Of a stretch of 51,207 nucleotides of DNA, positions 45,433 through 51,207 are shown piece by piece. A program made the translations under genes and the position numbers. Source of the DNA: Haemophilus massiliensis (GTDB lineage: Bacteria > Pseudomonadota > Gammaproteobacteria > Enterobacterales > Pasteurellaceae); NCBI GenBank assembly GCA_000752995.2, contig LM994636.1, positions 643,671 through 694,877 on the forward strand, read 5' to 3'. The notes under the pieces are model-generated. The model searched no databases. It saw only the letters and a program-made list of their open reading frames with translations, and was not told where the DNA came from. Every line of letters starts with the position of its first letter. Within the stretch, counting starts at the first letter, position 1.

Positions 45433-47187
45433 ATGAAAAAGTATGTTCTTATTATCGCTTTGATTTTCACCGCACTATCGGTACAAGCGGGCTTGTTCGG
45501 CGGCAAATCGGCGTTTTTAAAAGCGGATGAAGCGTTTCAGTTTGTTGCTGAACAACAGGCGGACAGCCTGTTACTGCAATGGAAAATCGCAGAGGATTAC
45601 TACCTGTATAAAAAAGAAATTTTGATCGAAGATTCGCAGGGCAAAATCGAGCATATTGATTATCCGCCAGCGGAAAATCATCATGATGAATTTTTCGGTG
45701 ATACGGCCGTTTATCGTCACGCCTTAAACTTAAGCGTGCCCTTAGCCCAAACGCACGGCAACAACCTGCTGCGTGTTACCTATCAGGGCTGTACTGCCGG
45801 TTTTTGTTATCCGCCGGAAACGCGGGAAATTTCGTTACGTGGGTCGGTGGATAAGTCAGCGGCAAGTGAGCAGCTTACCCATTCTGCGCCAAAACGTACT
45901 GTACTTGCAGATGATCTGACAGAACAGGATCGGCTGGCGGAGACGCTATTTAACAGCCGTTATGCGGTATTCGGGTTCTTTTTGCTTGGTATCGGACTGG
46001 CTTTTACGCCTTGCGTGTTACCGATGTTGCCGCTGTTATCCGCGATTGTGATCGGTGGCGGGCAGCGTCCGAATACGGCGCGGGCGTTAGCGCTGAGTGT
46101 AACCTATGTGCAGGGAATGGCGCTCACTTATACCCTGCTCGGCTTAGCGGTGGCGGCAATCGGATTGCCGTTTCAGATTGCGTTGCAAAGTCCTTACGTG
46201 CTGATAGGTTTATCCATTGTTTTCGTATTGTTATCACTGTCGATGTTCGGGCTGTTTACGCTGCAACTGCCAAGCGCATGGCAAACCCGTTTGACTTTGC
46301 TCAGCCAACGGCAAAAGGGCGGTGCGTTCGGCGGGGTGTTCGTGATGGGGATGATCGCCGGATTGGTTGCCTCGCCTTGTACCTCCGCGCCGCTGTCGGG
46401 GGCGTTGCTGTATGTGGCACAAAGCGGTGATTTGCTGACCGGTGCGTTAACCCTGTATTTACTGGCATTAGGCATGGGCTTGCCGTTAGTGTTGATTACG
46501 TTGTTCGGCAATCGAATTTTGCCGAAATCCGGCGAATGGATGGAAAAAGTCAAACAGGGATTCGGTTTTGTGATGCTGGCATTGCCGATTTTTCTGCTTT
46601 CCCGTCTGCTGCCGGAAATCTGGGAAACTCGTGTATGGGCGCTTTGGGGCGTGTCGTTTTCCCTATGGTTGGCGATGCAGATGAAAAAACGCGGTATCGG
46701 TTGGCTGTTGCGCATTTTGTTTTTGATCGGTGCATTGATTTCGGTTAAACCGTTACAGGATTGGGCATGGGGAACCGCGCTACACGGGCGGGAAAGTGCG
46801 GTACAAAATTCCGCAGTTTCTCAGGCGGCAAGCTTTCAACGGATTCACAGCTATGCCGAATTACAGCAGGCTTTGCGCGATAATCCGAAAGCTATCGCCA
46901 TGCTGGATCTGTACGCCGATTGGTGTGTCGCCTGCAAAGAATTTGAAAAATATACTTTTACAGATCCGAAGGTGCAAACGGCATTTGAACAGGTGCTGCT
47001 GCTACAGGTGGATATGACCGAAAACAGCCGGCAAAATACGGAATTAACGGAAAAACTGAAAGTAATCGGTTTACCTACGATCATTTTCTTTAACGCACAA
47101 GGTGAGGAAATTGCCAATTCGCGGATTACCGGCTTTATGCCGGCGCAACCTTTCCTTAACCAATTATTGAAAAATATGGCGCAATAG
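45433..47187 (+). CDS. dsbD: DsbD (DipZ), cytoplasm-to-periplasm thiol electron transporter
   Basis: DsbD carries electrons from cytoplasmic thioredoxin to DsbC and cytochrome c maturation. The 584-residue protein has a signal peptide (about 1-19) and all three redox parts. The alpha domain has Cys120 and Cys125 (GCTAGFCYPPE). The eight-helix beta domain has Cys194 (FTPCVLPMLP) and Cys316 (ASPCTSAP). The C-terminal thioredoxin-like gamma domain has CVAC at 497-500. It should reduce the DsbC found about 21 kb upstream. The signal-peptide bases carry a USS with one mismatch. A GATAATGATAAT run lies shortly before the start. Confidence 0.96.
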   Translation: MKKYVLIIALIFTALSVQAGLFGGKSAFLKADEAFQFVAEQQADSLLLQWKIAEDYYLYKKEILIEDSQGKIEHIDYPPAENHHDEFFGDTAVYRHALNLSVPLAQTHGNNLLRVTYQGCTAGFCYPPETREISLRGSVDKSAASEQLTHSAPKRTVLADDLTEQDRLAETLFNSRYAVFGFFLLGIGLAFTPCVLPMLPLLSAIVIGGGQRPNTARALALSVTYVQGMALTYTLLGLAVAAIGLPFQIALQSPYVLIGLSIVFVLLSLSMFGLFTLQLPSAWQTRLTLLSQRQKGGAFGGVFVMGMIAGLVASPCTSAPLSGALLYVAQSGDLLTGALTLYLLALGMGLPLVLITLFGNRILPKSGEWMEKVKQGFGFVMLALPIFLLSRLLPEIWETRVWALWGVSFSLWLAMQMKKRGIGWLLRILFLIGALISVKPLQDWAWGTALHGRESAVQNSAVSQAASFQRIHSYAELQQALRDNPKAIAMLDLYADWCVACKEFEKYTFTDPKVQTAFEQVLLLQVDMTENSRQNTELTEKLKVIGLPTIIFFNAQGEEIANSRITGFMPAQPFLNQLLKNMAQ

Positions 47188-47275
47188 TTTTTATTTTTAA
47201 CTAATACGAAAAAGTCATTTTCTTTAAACAGTTATTGTGAGGTGAGGCAGATTCAGTTATGATGCAAACTCCTCG

Positions 47276-47304
47276 GACCTGTTGAGCAATAACAGGTCTT
47301 TTTT
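47276..47304 (+). terminator. Terminator after dsbD
   Basis: GACCTGTT / AACAGGTC form an 8-bp stem with a 7-base loop and a T6 tail. It lies 88 bp past dsbD and just before the DoxX gene. Confidence 0.88.
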
Positions 47305-47327
47305 AGTTAGTAGCAAAGGAACACTTT

Positions 47328-47732
47328 ATGAATACACTTAACAAATACAGCCCATACCTTTTGGCATTATTACGGATTATCGCCGGTTATATGTTTTTAC
47401 TGCACGGTACGGCGAAACTGTTTGAATTTCCGGTTTCAATGACCGGCGGAAACGGCGGCGTGCCGTTGCTTTCCTTATATGGTATCGGGGGAATTATCGA
47501 AACCGTCGGCGGATTACTGCTGATTTTAGGGCTGTTTACTCGCCCGGCGGCATTTGTGTTATCCGGTCAAATGGCATACGCCTATTTTCTGATTCACGCC
47601 TCGGCGGATAACCTGTTGCTGCCGATCGTCAATCAGGGCGAACTGGCGGCATTATATTCATTGGTCTTTTTATATTTTGTCTTTGCCGGCGCCGGTGCTT
47701 TTGCGTTGGATAACAAACGCACTAAGCAATAA
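47328..47732 (+). CDS. DoxX-family membrane protein
   Basis: This 134-residue DoxX/YphA-type protein has four predicted helices. It shows LRIIAGYMFLLHGTAKLFEFP at the N-terminus and GIGGIIETVGGLLLILGLFTRPAAF in the middle, both typical of the family, and a C-terminal helix. Some DoxX proteins form membrane oxidoreductase complexes, but no redox residues are evident here and the role is unknown. AAGGAACACTTT precedes the start. Flanked by terminators on both sides, so it is a single-gene unit. Confidence 0.85.
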   Translation: MNTLNKYSPYLLALLRIIAGYMFLLHGTAKLFEFPVSMTGGNGGVPLLSLYGIGGIIETVGGLLLILGLFTRPAAFVLSGQMAYAYFLIHASADNLLLPIVNQGELAALYSLVFLYFVFAGAGAFALDNKRTKQ

Positions 47733-47755
47733 ACTGTTTCGGATGCCTGACGAAT

Positions 47756-47781
47756 AAACCCGCATTATGCGGGTTTTTTTG
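47756..47781 (+). terminator. Terminator after the DoxX gene
   Basis: AAACCCGCAT / ATGCGGGTTT stem with T7 tail. It separates the DoxX gene from the purH promoter. Confidence 0.93.
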
Positions 47782-47810
47782 TAGTGAAATTATGAATTGT
47801 CTCTACATAA

Positions 47811-47832
47811 AAGCAACCGTTTGCGTTATAAT
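47811..47832 (+). promoter_or_regulatory. PurR operator overlapping the purHD promoter
   Basis: AAGCAACCGTTTGCGT (47811-47826) fits every fixed position of the PurR consensus ANGCAANCGNTTNCNT. TATAAT (47827-47832) follows at once as the -10, so bound PurR would block the promoter. purH and purD lie downstream. Confidence 0.85.
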
Positions 47833-47883
47833 GCCCCGGTTTTTCATTTCTGGTTATTTATCAATTAAAAAGGAAATTTTTCA

Positions 47884-49485
47884 ATGCAATCACATCGCCC
47901 CATTCGTCAGGCACTATTAAGCGTTTCGGATAAAACAGGAATTGTCGATTTTGCGCAAGGTCTCGTGCAGCGCGGCGTTAAGCTGCTTTCCACCGGCGGC
48001 ACGGCAAAATTATTGGCGGATAATGGTTTGTCGGTGACAGAAGTATCGGATTACACCGGTTTTCCGGAAATGATGGACGGGCGGGTGAAAACCTTACATC
48101 CGAAAGTTCACGGCGGTATTTTAGGACGCCGCGGCATTGATGACGATGTCATGGGTGAACATCACATTGAACCTATCGATATGGTGGTGGTGAATCTGTA
48201 TCCGTTCGCGGCAACGGTAGCAAAACCGAATTGTACCTTGGAAGATGCGGTAGAAAATATTGATATCGGCGGTCCGACCATGGTGCGTTCCGCCGCGAAA
48301 AATCATAAAGATGTGGCAATTGTGGTGAATAACGACGATTTTGATGCCATTCTTGCCGAAATGGATCAACATCAAAACGGCCTCACTCTTGAAACCCGTT
48401 TCGATCTTGCGATTAAAGCCTTTGAACATACCGCGCAATATGATGCCATGATCGCCAACTATTTCGGTCAATTAGTCAAACCTTATTTTGTCGCAGCAGA
48501 AGAAGACGCCGATGCCAAGTGCGGTCAATTTCCACGCACTTTAAACTTGAATTTTGTGCGTAAACAAACTATGCGGTATGGCGAAAACGGACACCAAAAA
48601 GCGGCATTTTATGTGGAAAATGAAATCAAAGAAGCCAGTGTTTCTACCGCCAAACAATTACAAGGCAAAGCCCTGTCTTACAACAACATTGCCGATACGG
48701 ACGCGGCGTTGGAATGTGTGAAATCCTTTGCTGAACCCGCTTGCGTGATCGTCAAACATGCCAACCCTTGCGGCGTGGCATTAGGCGCAGATATTTTGGA
48801 AGCCTATAACCGCGCTTATCAAACCGATCCGACTTCAGCCTTCGGCGGTATTATCGCCTTTAACCGCGAATTGGACGGCAAAACTGCACAAGCTATTGTC
48901 GAACGCCAATTTGTAGAAGTGATTATCGCACCGAGCGTTTCCAAAGACGCGTTAGAAATTACCGCGAAAAAGAAAAATGTGCGCGTGTTGGCATGTGGTG
49001 AGTGGAGCAAAGCAGAACAACGCCTTGATTTCAAAAGGGTTAATGGCGGATTGTTAGTACAGGAAAGCGATTTGGGTATGGTTGATATGGAGGATCTTGA
49101 AGTGGTCAGCAAACGTCAACCGACCGAGCAAGAATTAAAGGATCTGTTATTTTGCTGGAAAGTGGCGAAATTCGTCAAATCCAACGCCATTGTGTATGCC
49201 AAAAACAACCAAACCATCGGCATCGGCGCCGGGCAGATGAGTCGCGTTTATTCGGCGAAAATCGCAGGCATTAAAGCGCAAGACGAGGGCTTAGCAGTAA
49301 AAGGCTGTGTGATGGCATCAGACGCTTTCTTCCCATTCCGTGACGGCATTGACGCGGCGGCGAAAGTGGGCATTGAATGCGTGATCCACCCGGGCGGTTC
49401 AATGCGTGATCAGGAAGTGATTGACGCCGCAGATGAACATAACATGGTGATGGTGCTGACCAAAATGAGACATTTCCGTCATTAA
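47884..49485 (+). CDS. purH: Bifunctional AICAR transformylase / IMP cyclohydrolase
   Basis: PurH performs the last two steps of IMP synthesis. It has 533 residues. The N-terminal cyclohydrolase domain (about 1-200) begins [20 protein letters not shown] and holds STGGTAKLL and [16 protein letters not shown]. The C-terminal transformylase domain includes the catalytic [14 protein letters not shown] (Lys/His) and [14 protein letters not shown] near the end. AAGGAAA ribosome-binding site, strong PurR box upstream. A USS is inside. It is 68 bp before purD, the E. coli purHD order. Confidence 0.98.
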   Translation: MQSHRPIRQALLSVSDKTGIVDFAQGLVQRGVKLLSTGGTAKLLADNGLSVTEVSDYTGFPEMMDGRVKTLHPKVHGGILGRRGIDDDVMGEHHIEPIDMVVVNLYPFAATVAKPNCTLEDAVENIDIGGPTMVRSAAKNHKDVAIVVNNDDFDAILAEMDQHQNGLTLETRFDLAIKAFEHTAQYDAMIANYFGQLVKPYFVAAEEDADAKCGQFPRTLNLNFVRKQTMRYGENGHQKAAFYVENEIKEASVSTAKQLQGKALSYNNIADTDAALECVKSFAEPACVIVKHANPCGVALGADILEAYNRAYQTDPTSAFGGIIAFNRELDGKTAQAIVERQFVEVIIAPSVSKDALEITAKKKNVRVLACGEWSKAEQRLDFKRVNGGLLVQESDLGMVDMEDLEVVSKRQPTEQELKDLLFCWKVAKFVKSNAIVYAKNNQTIGIGAGQMSRVYSAKIAGIKAQDEGLAVKGCVMASDAFFPFRDGIDAAAKVGIECVIHPGGSMRDQEVIDAADEHNMVMVLTKMRHFRH

Positions 49486-49553
49486 TTTAGAGAAGTGCGG
49501 TAGAAATTTTCATTATTTTTGCAAGTGAAACTTGCTATTCAAGGAATGCGATT

Positions 49554-50843
49554 ATGAATATTTTAATTATCGGAAATGGCGGGCGCGAGCATGCGCTGGC
49601 TTGGAAAGCGGCACAGTCGCCGTTGGCTGACAAAGTGTTTGTGGCGCCGGGCAATGCGGGAACGGCGCGCGAAAGTGCGGTGGAAAATGTCGCGATTTCC
49701 GCGACGGATGTGCCGGCGTTAGTGAAATTTGCGCAGGATAATGCGGTGGGATTGACGATTGTCGGTCCGGAAGCGCCGTTGGTGGTGGGCGTGGTGGATG
49801 CTTTCGAGCAAGCGGGCTTAACCATTTTCGGCCCGCGTCAATCAGCGGCACAGCTGGAAGGTTCAAAAGCCTTTACCAAAGATTTTTTGGCGCGTCATAA
49901 GATCCCGACCGCGGAATATCAAAATTTTACCGAAGTTGAACCGGCCCTTGCCTATTTACGTGAAAAAGGCGCGCCGATTGTAGTGAAAGCCGACGGCTTG
50001 GCGGCGGGCAAAGGTGTGATTGTGGCGATGTCGTTGCGGGAAGCGGAAGATGCAGTGAAAGATATGCTGTCGGGCAATGCTTTCGGTAATGCAGGCAGCC
50101 GTGTTGTTATCGAAGAATTTTTAGACGGCGAAGAAGCCAGTTTTATCGTGATGGTGGACGGCGAACATGTGGAACCGATGGCAACCAGCCAAGATCACAA
50201 ACGCGTCGGTGAGGGCGATGAAGGGCTGAACACCGGCGGTATGGGCGCTTATTCACCGGCGCCGGTGGTGACCGATGAAGTTCATCAGCGCGTGATGGAA
50301 CAAATTATTTACCCGACCGTGCGCGGCATGGCGGCGGAAAATAATCCGTACAAAGGGTTTTTATATGCCGGGTTAATGATTGATAAAAACGCTCAGCCGA
50401 AAGTGATTGAGTTTAACTGCCGTTTCGGCGATCCTGAAACCCAGCCGATTATGCTGCGGATGAAATCTGATCTGGTAGAACTTTGCCTAAAAGCCTGCCA
50501 AGGGAAGCTTGATCAAGTGCAATCCCAGTGGCGTGAGGAAGCTGCACTGGGTATTGTGTTAGCGGCGGAAGGCTATCCGCGCGATTATCGCAAAGGTGAT
50601 GAAATCCAAGGGTTACCACAAGAAGACCGGGCGGATGAAAAAGTCTTTTTAGCCGGTGTCAACGCGGAAAATGGCAAGTTGTTCACCAACGGCGGACGAG
50701 TGCTTTGCGCCACCGCATTAGGCGATAGCGTTTTTGAGGCACAGCAGAAAGCCTTGAAATTAGCGGAACGGATTCAATGGCAAGGCAGATTTTATCGGCG
50801 TGATATCGGCTATCGTGCCGTGGCGAGAGAAAAAAATAAATAA
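49554..50843 (+). CDS. purD: Phosphoribosylamine-glycine ligase
   Basis: PurD (GAR synthetase) joins glycine to phosphoribosylamine in purine synthesis. It has 429 residues, the usual length. The N-terminal domain starts MNILIIGNGGREHALAWKA. The ATP-grasp core includes VVKADGLAAGKGVIVA, EEFLDGEEASF and the metal-binding KVIEFNCRFGDPE. A short domain at the end completes it. It shares the purHD operon. A USS at 49493 lies in the purH-purD gap and another at 49673 is inside purD. Confidence 0.98.
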   Translation: MNILIIGNGGREHALAWKAAQSPLADKVFVAPGNAGTARESAVENVAISATDVPALVKFAQDNAVGLTIVGPEAPLVVGVVDAFEQAGLTIFGPRQSAAQLEGSKAFTKDFLARHKIPTAEYQNFTEVEPALAYLREKGAPIVVKADGLAAGKGVIVAMSLREAEDAVKDMLSGNAFGNAGSRVVIEEFLDGEEASFIVMVDGEHVEPMATSQDHKRVGEGDEGLNTGGMGAYSPAPVVTDEVHQRVMEQIIYPTVRGMAAENNPYKGFLYAGLMIDKNAQPKVIEFNCRFGDPETQPIMLRMKSDLVELCLKACQGKLDQVQSQWREEAALGIVLAAEGYPRDYRKGDEIQGLPQEDRADEKVFLAGVNAENGKLFTNGGRVLCATALGDSVFEAQQKALKLAERIQWQGRFYRRDIGYRAVAREKNK

Positions 50844-50849
50844 AAACTG

Positions 50850-50880
50850 ACCGCACTTTTTCAGTTAGTAAAAGTGCGGT
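50850..50880. terminator. Inverted USS terminator after purD
   Basis: ACCGCACTTTTTC and AAAAGTGCGGT form an 11-bp stem with a short loop, 6 bp past the purD stop. Two exact USS copies make the arms. TTAATTTT follows. Confidence 0.8.
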
Positions 50881-51002
50881 TAATTTTGCGAATGTTTTGG
50901 AATGAAAAATTTTCATTTACATATTGAAAATTTACCAATAAAACTTTTATTCGAAAACACGTAAAATACCTTTTTACAATCACCAACAATGAGGAAGACC
51001 CC

Positions 51003-51207
51003 ATGTTAAAAAGAAGTATGAATATTGCCGATTATGATCCCGTATTGTGGGAAGCCATTCAAGATGAAGATCGCCGTCAGGAAGAACATATCGAACTGAT
51101 TGCTTCCGAAAACTATGCCAGCCCGCGTGTGATGCAGGCGCAAGGTTCGCAGCTAACCAACAAATATGCGGAAGGTTATCCGGGTAAACGCTATTATGGC
51201 GGTTGTG
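51003..51207 (+). CDS. glyA: Serine hydroxymethyltransferase (3' end outside window)
   Basis: GlyA converts serine to glycine, giving 5,10-methylene-THF, and supplies both one-carbon units and glycine to the PurD and PurH reactions just upstream. The first 68 codons are visible: [20 protein letters not shown], the conserved [23 protein letters not shown], and [16 protein letters not shown], the pyridoxal-phosphate and substrate region of SHMT. GAGGAAGA ribosome-binding site. No clear PurR box was found in its 160-bp upstream region. The gene runs off the window. Confidence 0.97.
   Translation, partial: MLKRSMNIADYDPVLWEAIQDEDRRQEEHIELIASENYASPRVMQAQGSQLTNKYAEGYPGKRYYGGC

Larger units (their letters stand above)
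1894..50880. repeat. Dispersed uptake signal sequences (USS core AAGTGCGGT)
   Basis: Exact 9-mers found by eye start at 1894, 2169, 2301, 2567, 5947, 7258, 9633, 10221, 14696, 14980, 17289, 19116, 19557, 20908, 21103, 22877, 23928, 24745, 25656, 27750, 28275, 28955, 30029, 30064, 31210, 31454, 32915, 32944, 34850, 35150, 35595, 37166, 39735, 39965, 40434, 41053, 41385, 42171, 43795, 43812, 46794, 48517, 49493, 49673, 50850 and 50872. They occur in both orientations. They mark DNA for competence uptake in the Hin-type Pasteurellaceae. The list may miss a few. Confidence 0.93.

Noticed and set aside
1..51207. CRISPR array, insertion sequence, prophage, tRNA or rRNA
   Set aside because: No regularly spaced repeats, transposase or integrase reading frames, or tRNA-like cloverleaf ends were seen; the repeated 9-mers are uptake signals.

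Overview
The window is chromosomal DNA from a gammaproteobacterium of the family Pasteurellaceae. The clearest signature is the Haemophilus-type DNA uptake signal sequence (USS) core AAGTGCGGT / ACCGCACTT. I counted about 46 exact copies by eye, roughly one per 1.1 kb, many of them as inverted pairs between genes. Gene content (Hyf-type formate hydrogenlyase, selenocysteine FdhF, NikKLMQO with a NimR-like regulator, ArcA) fits a gut- or rumen-type member of the Hin-USS subclade, such as the Mannheimia/Basfia succiniciproducens or Actinobacillus succinogenes group. That species-level placement is inference. Apart from the two genes cut by the window edges, every gene looks intact. I saw no insertion sequence, prophage, CRISPR array, tRNA or rRNA.

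Layout. (1) 1-19.5 kb is a hydrogen/formate/selenium island. It holds the end of hypE, divergent hypC-hypF, then hyfABCDEFGHI with hycH/hyfJ and hycI. Next come fdhF (read through an in-frame UGA as selenocysteine), the selenium-associated yedE-yedF pair, and hypA. Together these encode a formate hydrogenlyase of the Hyd-4 (FHL-2) type: FdhF oxidises formate, electrons pass through HyfA and HyfH to the HyfG/HyfI [NiFe] hydrogenase, and HyfB/C/D/E/F form a complex-I-like membrane arm. HypA/C/E/F build the NiFe cofactor and HycI trims HyfG. (2) 19.6-27.7 kb holds an Fsr-like exporter, prfB-lysS (prfB has the classic +1 frameshift), and divergent dsbC-recJ-DsbA-like-mtnN. (3) 27.8-31.3 kb holds a MerR-family regulator (NimR-like) divergent from nikKLMQO. 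The nik promoter has the 19-bp spacer typical of MerR control. Nickel uptake here plausibly feeds the hydrogenase. (4) 31.5-43.8 kb is housekeeping: an NCS2 purine permease, an ArcD/YdgI-like antiporter, homocysteine methyltransferase, ychF-pth, an EamA protein, ratA-ratB-roxA-xseA, smpB, ubiD and a small lipoprotein. (5) 43.9-51.2 kb holds arcA, the alternative ribosomal protein pair rpmE2-rpmJ2, dsbD, a DoxX protein, purH-purD behind a PurR-like box, and the start of glyA.

The systems are all recognisable. The less ordinary signals are regulatory or sequence-architectural: the recoded UGA in fdhF, USS copies written into three secretion signal peptides, a USS hairpin that buries the nikQ start codon, USS-built terminators (one containing the nimR stop codon), and a USS-poor stretch over the hyf operon.
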